From: Clostridiales bacterium
Lineage (GTDB): Bacteria > Bacillota > Clostridia > Lachnospirales > Lachnospiraceae
Direction of reading: 5' to 3'
Assembly: GCA_021199255.1 (NCBI GenBank)
Contig: JAJQIK010000045.1
Coordinates: forward strand, 1 to 64,000
DNA length: 64,000 nt
In this document: in pieces, positions 23,147 through 31,922 of the stretch
Layout: every line of letters begins with the position of its first letter
How positions within the stretch are numbered: position 1 is the first letter of the stretch
Notes under the pieces: model-generated
The model's input: the letters and a program-made list of their open reading frames with translations, nothing else
What the model was told of the DNA's origin: nothing
Database searches by the model: none
Position numbers and translations under genes: made by a program

Positions 23147-25633
23147 TTAATTTTTATAATGCATGAAGTCCTTCTCCCGTAATACAATCATGTCCTCTTC
23201 ATCATACCTCTTTGCAAACAAAATATCCATAAAGTGACCCGGCGTTTTTTTATTCGCATAATAAATCGCCTCGTCCACAAGCTCCCTGATCTCGGCAAGG
23301 CTTACCTCGTGGTCGCTGGTCTGTTTCTCGGAAATTCTCGTATGCAGCGCCAAAACGCCAAATTCATCAATGGAATATTCCATTTCCTCCGCATATTGCT
23401 TCGCATAGGCTACCAGCGCCTCGTCATCCAGCGGCTCAATATCCACGCGGAGATTGAAATTATTGGAAAGCGCCGTATGCTCCGCGAAAAGCTGGTTGAT
23501 CTTCTGCTTCGTATCCGTCATCAGAAGCAGCAGTCCCTTATTGTCCTGCTCTAAGACCTTCAGCATCCTGATAATCGTTCCGTCCTTCATGTCGGACGCC
23601 TTCTCAATAATCAGCGCGCCGTTATCCAGCTTGGCAAAGGTTGCCGCCACATCTTTCTTATTAAGCACCTGTCCGGATATTTTAGCGACCTTGCCGGAAA
23701 AATTATTATCATTATACTGCATCTCACGAATCAACGTCTTAGCCAGAGTCAGCGTCGTAACCTCTTCCTCGCCGGTAATCGCCACATTGCCCGTACAGGA
23801 CGCCAAACTCATATGATCCAGCGTATGTACAAGCTGCCGTCTGGACTTGCGATGATGGACAAACTGCCCGAAAAGCTCCTGCTCTTCTTCTGTTAATTCC
23901 CGTTCCTCTTCCGTGTCAGGGCTTCCTGTTTCTTCCGCTCCTGCTGCCTCCGGCGCCGCCGTTCCCTCCAAGGATTCCTTTTCCTGTACGGCATCCGCTT
24001 TCCCCGTCTCTTCTAACGCTTCTTCTGCCTCCTCCGCGGTATTCTTCTCAGGCTGCTCCGCATGGACAGGCTCTTTTGTATACTTTACGGCCGGCTTCTC
24101 AGCCTCCGGCACATCTTCCGGCAGAATCACCTTCTTAATCGCGGGTTTCTTGGATTCCTTCATGATTGCCGCCATGAACGCCTTTTCCAGTTCTTCCAGA
24201 AGACCGTTCTTGGTCGCTTCGTCAAAATTGGCAAATAAGCTTCCTGTCTGCGCAAGAATCCGCTGGCGGACATCCTCCATGCGCTTTTGCTCGTTAGTTT
24301 TCTTCATTTCCTCCCACTCAGCCATAATATCATCAATACTAAGCTGACCGGTAATCTGCTTCTCAACCCGTTCCGCATCAGGCACTACCAGACTGATCTG
24401 GCCGTCATATTCCTGTGCCAGAATGTTATCGTACGCGGACGGCTTAACCATTTCCTGCCGAATCTGCTGCATAATCTGCTGCGCGTCAAAGGCCGCCGTC
24501 TTTTCTCCCGGCGTCGCCGCCCCGATCTCTTCCAGCTCATCTGTCAGCGGCGGCTGCGGCGCTGCTTCTGCTTCCGGCGCTTCCTCTGGCTGTACAAAGG
24601 CTTCTTCCTGAACCGGGAAAGGTACAACCGGCGTTTCTTCCGGCGCCGTCTCCGGCTCCTCCAGCGGGGGAAGCTTCTCAGTTTCCTGCAATAAGGGAGC
24701 CATAAGAACCTCCGCAATAGACGGCTCTTCTTCCGCTTCTTCCTCCGGCTGCTCTTCCCCGGCGGATTCCTCCGCCAAAATTTCCTTCATACTCTCCGCA
24801 AGCGCCATCTGCAAATTAATAGTATTATACTGCCCCACGTCTACAGGCTTAACCTCCGGAAGCTCCGTTGTAGGCGCGTTTATAACATCCTCTTCCTCTG
24901 TCAGTTCTTCCTCGCCTGCCCGTCTGATGTCTCCCGCCACCTGTGTATCTTCCGGCAGAACCCCTTCTTCTTCCGCAGCTTCGCTTTCTTCCGTTTCCTC
25001 CTGCGTCTCCGCGTCCCTCTCCTGTATCCAGGCGTCATACTTCGCCTGCTGATCCGCGCTGAGAGGTTCATGCAGCGCCTTCAGCTCTAACGCCTTAATC
25101 ACATATTTACCTTCGCCAAACCAGAGGAACATCTCATCACATTCCTCCACGCATTTGGTAGACAATCCGATCCGGTGGTACAAATAGGCCAGCTCATACG
25201 CCCATTTTTCTCTATAATCACGTTTCTTAAATTCTTCCAGAACCGCGATCCGTTCTTCTAAGCTGACATCCTGCGCTTCATAAAGACGATATTGCAGAAT
25301 ATATCTTCCCGTATCCTTGGGCGCAATCTGTACAAATTCCTTATAATACTCTATTGCCTGCACATATTCTTCCATTTTAATGGAAAGCTCACACAGGGAA
25401 TAGACTATCAACCGTCCTGTCGGATGCTTCTCGTAAGCCAGCAGCAGGATATCCTTGCTCTCCTGATATCTTCTGTTAATCTTGTATAAATCGCTGACCG
25501 TACACAACATCATGACGCTTCTGACCCTCCGCCAGTCAATTGTGTCCGCTATTTTAACCGCTTCCGCAAATTCTCCCTCCGCTATCAATGCTTTCATCTC
25601 ATCGGCACGGACTTTATATTCATACTTATCCAA
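23147..25633 (-). CDS. TPR protein with acidic linker and degenerate AAA+ domain
   Basis: This protein has 828 residues. Part 1 (about 1-210) is TPR-like helical repeats (residues such as YSLCELSIKMEEYVQAIEYY). Part 2 (about 210-600) is a low-complexity Glu/Pro/Ala-rich acidic linker. Part 3 (about 610-828) follows the order of an SpoVK/CbbX-type AAA+ domain, but the expected Walker A is VAITGEEEVTTLTLAKTL (no GKT) and Walker B is GALIIEKASD (no DE), so it should not hydrolyse ATP. I set the start at the TTG (25633), which has GAGGTGA eight bases upstream; a GTG three codons earlier overlaps that site. It lies directly before glgB. Function unknown; a scaffold role is inference. Confidence 0.6.
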   Translation of the reverse strand: MDKYEYKVRADEMKALIAEGEFAEAVKIADTIDWRRVRSVMMLCTVSDLYKINRRYQESKDILLLAYEKHPTGRLIVYSLCELSIKMEEYVQAIEYYKEFVQIAPKDTGRYILQYRLYEAQDVSLEERIAVLEEFKKRDYREKWAYELAYLYHRIGLSTKCVEECDEMFLWFGEGKYVIKALELKALHEPLSADQQAKYDAWIQERDAETQEETEESEAAEEEGVLPEDTQVAGDIRRAGEEELTEEEDVINAPTTELPEVKPVDVGQYNTINLQMALAESMKEILAEESAGEEQPEEEAEEEPSIAEVLMAPLLQETEKLPPLEEPETAPEETPVVPFPVQEEAFVQPEEAPEAEAAPQPPLTDELEEIGAATPGEKTAAFDAQQIMQQIRQEMVKPSAYDNILAQEYDGQISLVVPDAERVEKQITGQLSIDDIMAEWEEMKKTNEQKRMEDVRQRILAQTGSLFANFDEATKNGLLEELEKAFMAAIMKESKKPAIKKVILPEDVPEAEKPAVKYTKEPVHAEQPEKNTAEEAEEALEETGKADAVQEKESLEGTAAPEAAGAEETGSPDTEEERELTEEEQELFGQFVHHRKSRRQLVHTLDHMSLASCTGNVAITGEEEVTTLTLAKTLIREMQYNDNNFSGKVAKISGQVLNKKDVAATFAKLDNGALIIEKASDMKDGTIIRMLKVLEQDNKGLLLLMTDTKQKINQLFAEHTALSNNFNLRVDIEPLDDEALVAYAKQYAEEMEYSIDEFGVLALHTRISEKQTSDHEVSLAEIRELVDEAIYYANKKTPGHFMDILFAKRYDEEDMIVLREKDFMHYKN

Positions 25634-25702
25634 GGCGCTCACCTCATTATTGTATTTTCATACTAGATTTTCTCTACATAGTAACCCTATTTTCACTGTT
25701 TT

Positions 25703-25731
25703 AGTTTACCATAGCCTCTTATCAATGTAAA
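25703..25731 (-). promoter_or_regulatory. Promoter of the TPR protein-glgB transcript
   Basis: The minus strand shows TTTACA, 17 bases, TAAACT (5/6 and 4/6 matches), 70 bases upstream of the TTG start and downstream of the ksgA terminator. Confidence 0.5.
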
Positions 25732-25742
25732 CAAAATCCGCA

Positions 25743-25800
25743 GAAAAAGCACCCCCGATTTGGTATATCAATCTTAAAATATACCAATATATGGAGATGC
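25743..25800 (-). terminator. Terminator behind ksgA
   Basis: The minus-strand RNA forms an outer stem, GCATCTCC with GGGGGTGC (G-U pairs), enclosing a perfect TTGGTATAT/ATATACCAA hairpin. A TTTTT run follows. It lies about 47 bases past the ksgA stop. Confidence 0.75.
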
Positions 25801-25846
25801 TTCAAGATACAAATCCTTTATATTGTATCTGTACAAATCTGCTTCC

Positions 25847-26716
25847 TTATGCTCTCTTTCTTCCCAGGCGATTGCTCAAGTCGGCAAACTGGCTTAATGT
25901 TAACGTTTCGCCGCGCACCATAGAGGGCAGTCCCATTTCCGCCAGCGTTTCCTCCACCGCCTGTCTGTTAACTCCCAGATTGCCCGCATTGGCCAGTCCG
26001 TTTGCCAGCGTTTTCCGTCTCTGGTTAAAGGAAGCGCGGATTACCGCGAATAAATATGTCTCGTCCTCCGCGTCTACGGGCGGCTCTTCATACCGCGTGA
26101 GACGGATTACCGTACTGTCCACATTAGGCCTTGGCATAAAGCAGGAGGCCGGCACACGGGTAATAATCTCCGGCTTCGCATAATACTGTACCGCAAGAGA
26201 GAGCGCGCCGTATTCCTTCGTCCCCGGTCCGACCAGCATCCGCTCCGCCACTTCCCTCTGCACCATAATCGTGACGCTTTCCAGCGGAATATGTCTTTCA
26301 AAAAGCGTCATAATAATGGGCGTTGTAATATAATATGGAAGGTTCGCCACCACCTTAACAGGCCTGCCCCCATTGTGCTCCCGTACAAGCTGATGAATAT
26401 CCGTCTTGAGAATGTCCCCATGAATAATCGTCACATTCGTATACGCGGAAAGGGTATCCCGTAAGATGGGAATTAAATTGTCATCGATCTCTACCGCCAC
26501 TACTTCCCCGGCTTCTTCCGCCAGATACTGGGTCATGGTTCCAATCCCCGGCCCGATTTCCAGCACACAGTCCTCCGGGGTAATCCGGGCGGATTCCACA
26601 ATCTTATCCAGAATATTTCCATCAATCAGAAAATTCTGTCCATACTTCTTCTGAAAATGAAACTGATATTTATGTAAAATCTCCGCCGTATTTTTGCTAT
26701 TTCCCAAAGCTGCCAT
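25847..26716 (-). CDS. rsmA: 16S rRNA (adenine(1518)-N(6)/adenine(1519)-N(6))-dimethyltransferase
   Basis: This 289-residue methyltransferase (KsgA) dimethylates two adenines in the 3'-terminal loop of 16S rRNA late in 30S assembly, using SAM. Visible motifs: KKYGQNFLID at the start, the SAM loop VLEIGPGIGTMTQYL, acidic EIDDNL, and the catalytic NLPYYITTPI (motif IV). The C-terminal helical domain includes RASFNQRRKTLANGL. The start at 26716 is chosen by alignment to the family; a longer frame would overlap tatD. TatD precedes it by 43 bases, a common pairing in Firmicutes. Confidence 0.95.
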   Translation of the reverse strand: MAALGNSKNTAEILHKYQFHFQKKYGQNFLIDGNILDKIVESARITPEDCVLEIGPGIGTMTQYLAEEAGEVVAVEIDDNLIPILRDTLSAYTNVTIIHGDILKTDIHQLVREHNGGRPVKVVANLPYYITTPIIMTLFERHIPLESVTIMVQREVAERMLVGPGTKEYGALSLAVQYYAKPEIITRVPASCFMPRPNVDSTVIRLTRYEEPPVDAEDETYLFAVIRASFNQRRKTLANGLANAGNLGVNRQAVEETLAEMGLPSMVRGETLTLSQFADLSNRLGRKRA

Positions 26717-26759
26717 TTTTCGATTCCCCTGTCCTCTGTTTGTTAATTTTCGTCCGCAC

Positions 26760-27545
26760 TCAGAGCATACCGCCCTGTCCCCCGATTCGGAACAGTCTCT
26801 CCGCATTTTGATGGGTCGCTGCGAGCACCTCTTCATAATCCATTCCCTTGACCGCCGCAATTTCCCTGGCCACATAAGGAAGATTCAAAGAACTGTTCCT
26901 TTGTCCGCGGTTCGGTTCCGGCGACAGATATGGGCTGTCCGTCTCCAACAATATTTTATCCATCGGAATATAAGCCGCGGCCTCCTTCAGCTTCTTAGCG
27001 TTTTTAAAGGTAATCACGCCGCCAATGCCGAAATAATAGTCCATATCCAGATATTCCCTGGCCATTTCTTTCGTATAGGAGAAACAATGCACAACGCCTC
27101 CCATTTGCTCCGCGTGAAGGCCGCGCATAATATCCAGCGTATCCTTTGCAGCGTCCCGGGAATGGATTACCACCGGAAGATTCACCTCCCCGGCCAGAAT
27201 TAACTGTCTCTCAAACCACCTTTTCTGAACGGACGGTTCCGGTTCCGGCCAGTGATAATCCAGACCGATCTCTCCTACCGCGACCACCTTGGGCAGGCTG
27301 CATTGTTCCCGGAGCCAAAGAAGGCTTTGCTCGTCCAGCTCCCCGGTACTGCCCGGATGTACGCCTATGGCTCCATAAACAAAGGAATATCTCTCCATAA
27401 GCGCAATCGTATCCCTACAGCTTTCCAGGCTTGCGCCGACGTTAATCACCGTATCAATCCCGTTTTCCGGCAGAGACCGAAGTAATTCGTCTCTGTCCCC
27501 GGCAAACGCTTCGTCGTCATAATGAGCGTGACTTTCAAATATCAT
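26760..27545 (-). CDS. tatD: TatD family metal-dependent DNase
   Basis: This 261-residue metallohydrolase has a TIM-barrel fold and 3'-5' exonuclease/deoxyribonuclease activity in the family. Metal-binding motifs: ESHAHYDDEAF, VAVGEIGLDYH, PVVIHSRDA, GGVVHCFSY and LLETDSPYLSP. The common first motif is D-x-H-x-H-D, with H-x-H kept here. The ATG at 27545 has GGAG six bases upstream; a start four codons earlier is possible. It is transcribed with rsmA from a promoter that overlaps that of tRNA-Lys. Confidence 0.93.
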   Translation of the reverse strand: MIFESHAHYDDEAFAGDRDELLRSLPENGIDTVINVGASLESCRDTIALMERYSFVYGAIGVHPGSTGELDEQSLLWLREQCSLPKVVAVGEIGLDYHWPEPEPSVQKRWFERQLILAGEVNLPVVIHSRDAAKDTLDIMRGLHAEQMGGVVHCFSYTKEMAREYLDMDYYFGIGGVITFKNAKKLKEAAAYIPMDKILLETDSPYLSPEPNRGQRNSSLNLPYVAREIAAVKGMDYEEVLAATHQNAERLFRIGGQGGML

Positions 27546-27620
27546 AAGAATCTCCATTTCTCCATGTCAAAGCAGATAAGCGTTATCGCAAAAAAATTGT
27601 TAAAAAATATAAAAAACCTC

Positions 27621-27666
27621 TTGCAAACCCCAAAACATTATACTATAATAACACTTGCGTTGTAAA
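27621..27666. promoter_or_regulatory. Face-to-face promoters for tRNA-Lys (+) and tatD-rsmA (-)
   Basis: Plus strand: TTGCAA (27621), 17 bases, TATAAT (27644-27649), leading to tRNA-Lys. Minus strand: TTTACA (27661-27666), 18 bases, TATAAT (27637-27642), leading to tatD. The two -10 boxes form the near-palindrome ATTATACTATAAT, so the polymerases compete for one site. Confidence 0.7.
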
Positions 27667-27697
27667 ACAGAATTATCACGACAGATAAATAAGTTAC

Positions 27698-27770
27698 GCG
27701 CGATTAGCTCAGTTGGTAGAGCACCTGACTCTTAATCAGGGTGTCCAGGGTTCGAGCCCCTGATCGCGCA
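27698..27770 (+). tRNA. tRNA-Lys (CUU anticodon)
   Basis: This is a 73-nt cloverleaf: acceptor GCGCGAT/ATCGCGC with discriminator A, D arm TAGCTCAGTTGGTAGAGC, anticodon loop CTCTTAA giving CTT, and T arm CCAGGGTTCGAGCCCCTG. CCA is not encoded. It reads AAG codons. Confidence 0.95.
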
Positions 27771-27775
27771 CTTAC

Positions 27776-27823
27776 GAGTACCATTTTTGAGGACATATGA
27801 GCCTTGGGGATGGTGCTTTTTTT
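27776..27823 (+). terminator. Terminator behind tRNA-Lys
   Basis: AGTACCATTTTTGAGG pairs with CCTTGGGGATGGTGCT (several G-U pairs) and is followed by seven Ts. Confidence 0.8.
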
Positions 27824-27881
27824 GTATTTATATTTTGTTAAATCGTTCTTTGAGAGATGTTAAAACGTTTTAAATAAGGGG

Positions 27882-27987
27882 TTGCGCAAACCCTTTTCGT
27901 GACATACAATGAACACAGACAACCCGACAGCCCGCGGAGGGCATTGGGGAACGAAAGTTCAAACGCGCTTTGAAATGAGGTTTTGAT
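27882..27987 (+). promoter_or_regulatory. Candidate promoter and structured leader of the UlaG-like gene
   Basis: TTGCGC, 17 bases, TACAAT (3/6 and 5/6) would start RNA near 27917. The leader of about 70 nt contains GCCC-gcgga-GGGC and GAAC-GAAA-GTTC (GNRA-type tetraloop) hairpins, then ATGAGG ahead of the ATG. A hairpin AAGGGGTT-GCGC-AAACCCTT overlaps the -35 and could instead be a terminator. A palindrome TTAAAACGTTTTAA lies at 27860-27873. Confidence 0.35.
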
Positions 27988-28764
27988 ATGAAAATCACCT
28001 GGTATGGTACGGCTTCTCTTTTAATCGAATACGCAAAAGACAGGATTTTGATCGATCCCTTTCTTACTTTAAAGGGCGCGGAAAACCACCCTTCGCTGTT
28101 ATCTTATATAAAAGAAGATTCTATCCTGATTACCCACGGCCACATCGATCACTTATCCAGCGTCCCCAAAATCATGAAAAATTCCGACGCCACCGTATAC
28201 TGCTCCGAAACGCCCGCGCATACGTTAGAGAAAAGAGGAATCGACGGTGACCAGCTCGTACTTGTCCGTCCGGGCGACAGTCTCCTTTTCGGTCAGATCC
28301 GGGTCAAGGTTCTGCAAGGCAGGCATATTAAATTTGACAAGGACTTAATCAAAAATACGCTGTTCAATCCCGGCATCTTCCGGCACTTTTTTAATTTTCT
28401 GTTTCTATGCGGAAATCATCTTCGATACAAGGAAGCCCAGGAGACTCTGGCCTATCAGATAGAAGCCGGAGGCAAAATTATTCTGGTGCTTGGAAGCCTT
28501 GCCTTAGACGCGCAGACAGAATATCCAAAATATGTGGACATGCTTGTGCTTCCCTATCAGGGCGCTTCTGATCTGATTACCCCGGCGCTTTCTATCATAA
28601 AGCAGATAGAACCCCGCACAGTGCTTTTGGATCATTTTGACAACGCTTTTCCGCCCCTCTCCGCCCAGATAGATACAAAGCCTCTCAAAAAAGCTCTCAC
28701 GGAGCATTTCCCGGAGCTGCCCGTAGTAAAGCCTACCGCCGGTAAAACCGTTACCTTACTGTAA
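27988..28764 (+). CDS. MBL-fold metallohydrolase (UlaG-like)
   Basis: This 258-residue cytosolic protein of the beta-lactamase fold starts MKITWYGTASLLIEY. The metal site is visible as ITHGHIDHLSS (HxHxDH) and later His/Asp residues (LGSLALDAQTEYP; LLDHFDNAFPP). The WYGTASL start and length are those of the UlaG/L-ascorbate-6-phosphate lactonase-like branch, but no ascorbate genes are near, so the substrate is unknown. It stands alone on the plus strand, convergent with the MFS gene 38 bases further on. Confidence 0.82.
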   Translation: MKITWYGTASLLIEYAKDRILIDPFLTLKGAENHPSLLSYIKEDSILITHGHIDHLSSVPKIMKNSDATVYCSETPAHTLEKRGIDGDQLVLVRPGDSLLFGQIRVKVLQGRHIKFDKDLIKNTLFNPGIFRHFFNFLFLCGNHLRYKEAQETLAYQIEAGGKIILVLGSLALDAQTEYPKYVDMLVLPYQGASDLITPALSIIKQIEPRTVLLDHFDNAFPPLSAQIDTKPLKKALTEHFPELPVVKPTAGKTVTLL

Positions 28765-28801
28765 TGCTCCGCCATACCCGAATAAGGTTCCAAAAATCCG
28801 G

Positions 28802-29983
28802 CTATTCTTTACACCGGTTTTTACATAGGAAGATTCCCGCCAGCAGCAGCGCGGGGAACAAAGTTCCCGCTAAAATTCCCATTTTCAGATGATCGCCCAT
28901 GACGCCCGACGCCAGCCCCACCACGGTGGGACCCGCGCAGCAGCCTAAATCGCCTGCAAGCGCAAGCAAAGCAAACAAAGCCGTTCCGCCCCGGGGCAGG
29001 GCTGCCGCCGCTTTACTGAACGAACCGGGCCACATAATTCCCACGGATAGTCCGCATAAAGCGCACCCTGCAAACCCAACGACCGGGCTGGGTACTAAAG
29101 AAATGCATAAATAGGCCAAAATACACAGCATACTGCTGCCCGCCATAAACCGGTCTAAATCGATCTTATCCCCATATTTTCCATAAAATGCCCTGGCGCT
29201 TCCCATCATGGCAGCAAACAGCATTGGCCCCGCCAGATCGCCTACGGCCTTGCCCACGCCAAGCCCCGACTCCGCAAAAGCAGACGCCCACTGGCTTACC
29301 GCCTGCTCGCTGGCTCCCGAACATACCATCATCAATATAAGGACCCAGAAGACCTTCCGCCGACACAGCGCCTGGATGCTCATTCCTTTCTCTCCCTCTT
29401 CGATCAGGGAAGCCATCGGAACTCTGGTAAAAAGTATCATATTGGCAAGAGGCACCACCGCCCATATCAACGCCATAAGCTTCCAGTTTTCTATCCCAAA
29501 CAACTGAAAAAAGACGGTAGAAACCAGCACCACCGCCACATGTCCCCAACAGTAGAAGGAATGAAGCATACTCATTGCCTTCTCCTTATTGTCCGTAGGA
29601 CAGGCCTCCACAACGGGACTGACCAGCACCTCCAATAATCCGCCGCCCACCGCATATACTGCAACGGCAATAAAAAGCCCCAGAAAAGCGCTGCCACACA
29701 GCTCCGGCAGCACCGTCAGCAGTATAAAACCCAAGACGGCGCAGATATGGGCGATCACCATAGAGGCTCGATATCCAATCCGATCCACAAAGGTAACCGA
29801 CAACAAGTCCATCACAAGCTGCAGGCCGAAATTAAAGGTAATCAACAGCGTAATCTGCGTCATGGGAATCCCATAGGTATTATGAAAGGTCAGAAACAAA
29901 AGCGGTACAAAATTATTCACAATCGCCTGCACAATATACCCTGTAAAGCAGGCCAGCAACGTTTTATGATAATCCTTTTCCAT
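28802..29983 (-). CDS. Major facilitator superfamily transporter
   Basis: This 393-residue membrane protein has about 12 hydrophobic segments. The first half ends near VSTVFFQLFG, followed by a charged central loop (VPMASLIEEGEKGMSIQALCRRK). The MFS loop 2-3 signature is visible as DRIGYRASM. Glycine-rich helix contacts occur in both halves (GGGLLEVLVSP; GLSVGIMWPGSFSKA), as in sugar-type FucP-like carriers. The substrate cannot be deduced. It lies 68 bases behind a metal exporter gene on the same strand. Confidence 0.85.
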   Translation of the reverse strand: MEKDYHKTLLACFTGYIVQAIVNNFVPLLFLTFHNTYGIPMTQITLLITFNFGLQLVMDLLSVTFVDRIGYRASMVIAHICAVLGFILLTVLPELCGSAFLGLFIAVAVYAVGGGLLEVLVSPVVEACPTDNKEKAMSMLHSFYCWGHVAVVLVSTVFFQLFGIENWKLMALIWAVVPLANMILFTRVPMASLIEEGEKGMSIQALCRRKVFWVLILMMVCSGASEQAVSQWASAFAESGLGVGKAVGDLAGPMLFAAMMGSARAFYGKYGDKIDLDRFMAGSSMLCILAYLCISLVPSPVVGFAGCALCGLSVGIMWPGSFSKAAAALPRGGTALFALLALAGDLGCCAGPTVVGLASGVMGDHLKMGILAGTLFPALLLAGIFLCKNRCKE

Positions 29984-30051
29984 TCTTCCAATGCCACTCC
30001 TTTTCGTTGCCCATGAACCTTTTCACAGGCCTCGTCCCCTCGCCGCAGCAG

Positions 30052-30897
30052 CTAAAAGGTAATCCCCGTCCACTCAAGCAGGATACCCGCCGCCACGCCA
30101 ATGACATAGAGAAGAAGTATGATCCGCAGGTTTTCTTTTCGGTTGTCATTAACCCGCAAAAGCACCAATACCCCTACTCCGCTGCCGGCAAACAGCCCTG
30201 CCATCATGGCCCCGGCGCTGATAACTCCCCGCAAATATAACTGCGTTATCATCACAGAAGCGGCGCAGTTTGGAATCAGCCCTACCAACCCCGCAATCAG
30301 CTCGCCGATTACCGGGCGGTTCAGAAGCAGGCTGCCCAGCACCTCTTCGCCAATCAATTCAATGACCAGATTCAGGACAAAAGAAATCAGCAGAATATAC
30401 AGGAAAATTTCAACCGTGTGATGCAGCGCGGATTTCCAGATTCCTTCCTCGCAATGACAGTGATGCTGCTCGCAGATGTGCCCAATCTGCATGTGCTTCT
30501 CCTGCTTCCGGAAAACCGCGTCGATAATAAATCCTGCAGCCATGGCTACAGCCACCTTCAGCGCCAAAATCTTCACAATCATTCCTATCCCCACATTTTC
30601 AGAGATCATAATCGGAAGCATTTCATCGGAGGTGGACAGATAAATCGCCATCAGCGTACCCAGGGTGATAATTCTTCCCGCGTAAAGATTCGACGCGGCC
30701 GCGGAAAACCCACATTGTGGAAACAGTCCCAGAATACCGCCTATCGCCGGGCCGCCTTTCCCGGACCTTCGAATCGCCTCCTGCATTTTCTCTCCCGCCT
30801 TATGCTCTAAGTACTCCATCGCCAGATAGGTCAGAAAGAGAAAAGGCAGGAGCTTTACGCCGTCTATTAAACTGTCTGATATTACATCTATGATCAT
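30052..30897 (-). CDS. Putative heavy-metal/arsenic-type efflux permease (10-TM exporter family)
   Basis: This 281-residue integral membrane protein is built from two similar halves. Each contains a G-L-x-P-x-C block: GILGLFPQCGFSAAASNLYAG in the first half and GLVGLIPNCAASVMITQLYLRG in the second. The central loop MQIGHICEQHHCHCEEG is rich in His and Cys and probably binds metal. Such proteins are annotated as putative manganese or arsenic exporters; the cargo is uncertain. No yybP-ykoY (Mn-sensing) leader is visible upstream. It is probably co-transcribed with the MFS gene. Confidence 0.7.
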   Translation of the reverse strand: MIIDVISDSLIDGVKLLPFLFLTYLAMEYLEHKAGEKMQEAIRRSGKGGPAIGGILGLFPQCGFSAAASNLYAGRIITLGTLMAIYLSTSDEMLPIMISENVGIGMIVKILALKVAVAMAAGFIIDAVFRKQEKHMQIGHICEQHHCHCEEGIWKSALHHTVEIFLYILLISFVLNLVIELIGEEVLGSLLLNRPVIGELIAGLVGLIPNCAASVMITQLYLRGVISAGAMMAGLFAGSGVGVLVLLRVNDNRKENLRIILLLYVIGVAAGILLEWTGITF

Positions 30898-31095
30898 ATT
30901 TTATCTCTCCGATTCTTTCATAAGCTTTTCAGGGCATATGCTTTTTGCAACATTAAACGCTATATTAGAATAACGTTTCTGTATAAAAAAAGCAAGTATC
31001 CTCTCGCTTTTAAAAAAATCATTGCTTATTTTGCCAAAATATATTAGCATAGAATGTGTATATTTGTCAGGAAATGACAAATAAGGGAGGTTCTG

Positions 31096-31365
31096 ATGGA
31101 AGGATTAAAGAATATCATGGAAGAGGCCGTAGAATATCAGTTAAATCAACTGCTGCCCAAAATGCCTAACGTGTGCTCCTGTGAAAACTGCAGGCTGGAC
31201 ATGGCGACCTATGCGTTAAACAGGCTTTCTCCCCAATATGTACGGACGGATACCGGCGCGCTCTTTAAGAAGCTGAACAATTCGTCCACCCAGGCCGAGG
31301 TAGAAATTCTCACCACCGTCATGTCAGCCATTAACACAATTGGCGCACACCCGCATCACGAATAA
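31096..31365 (+). CDS. comFB: ComFB-family protein
   Basis: This 89-residue protein has the late-competence ComFB fold. Its zinc-binding cysteines (VCSCENCRLD) and the DMATYALNRLSPQYV block match ComFB across Firmicutes. In cyanobacteria ComFB homologues bind cyclic dinucleotides; in Bacillus the gene sits in the comF operon but its role is unclear. GGGAGG lies seven bases before the ATG. It is isolated here, away from other competence genes, and convergent with carD. Confidence 0.85.
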   Translation: MEGLKNIMEEAVEYQLNQLLPKMPNVCSCENCRLDMATYALNRLSPQYVRTDTGALFKKLNNSSTQAEVEILTTVMSAINTIGAHPHHE

Positions 31366-31369
31366 AGGA

Positions 31370-31405
31370 AAAGAGAGCGCCGGGTATGACACTCTCTTTA
31401 TCTTT
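31370..31405. terminator. Bidirectional terminator between comFB and carD
   Basis: AAAGAGAG (31370-31377) pairs with CTCTCTTT (31392-31399). T-rich sequence follows on the plus strand (ATCTTTTC) and is weaker on the minus strand. Confidence 0.65.
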
Positions 31406-31406
31406 T

Positions 31407-31922
31407 CTACACAGCGCTGTTCTGTTTATTAACCGCCTGCGTAATATATTCTTCTACCTGTTCTTTCGGAATGGAAAGCGCCAGCGACATTTCACTGTAA
31501 AGAAGCTCCTCCGCCTTGCGCAGATACTGTTCATCGGAGGAAAGCACCTTTTTCCCCTCTTTTAAACGATTCTGCTTGCGCAGATACAGGGTTTTAATGA
31601 TCTGTACCAGGCTCTGGGAATCATAGGTGCGAATCGCTTCCTTATACATCTGTTCCCTGCGTTTCTCCTCCTGAATCCAGACCGTATCGATCATGGTGAT
31701 ATGATCAATCAACTCTTCGGCCTCTTCCTTATTCATGATCTTACGCATAATAATCTTCTGATTATCTACCGGCGTATAAATGGTACTGCTCTTCTCAAAA
31801 ACCGGCTCCAGCAGATAATACTTTCTCTTCCTGTCCAGTCGATCGATTGGATTTCCTACAATGTCAACAACGCGGCAGACACCGTGTCCGCCGCACATAA
31901 TTAACTCGCCCTTCTCAAACAT
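31407..31922 (-). CDS. CarD-family transcription regulator
   Basis: This is a 171-residue protein of the CarD/CdnL/TRCF-RID group. The N-terminal Tudor-like RNA polymerase interaction domain (KGELIMCGGHGVCRVVDI...YYLLEPV) is followed by a helical DNA-binding C-terminus (EQYLRKAEELLYSEMSLAL). These proteins bind the beta subunit and stabilise open complexes at promoters such as those of rRNA. The start at 31922 has GGAGGG four bases upstream. It is the only gene on its transcript, since a repeat element and then the CheC-like gene lie upstream. Confidence 0.88.
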   Translation of the reverse strand: MFEKGELIMCGGHGVCRVVDIVGNPIDRLDRKRKYYLLEPVFEKSSTIYTPVDNQKIIMRKIMNKEEAEELIDHITMIDTVWIQEEKRREQMYKEAIRTYDSQSLVQIIKTLYLRKQNRLKEGKKVLSSDEQYLRKAEELLYSEMSLALSIPKEQVEEYITQAVNKQNSAV

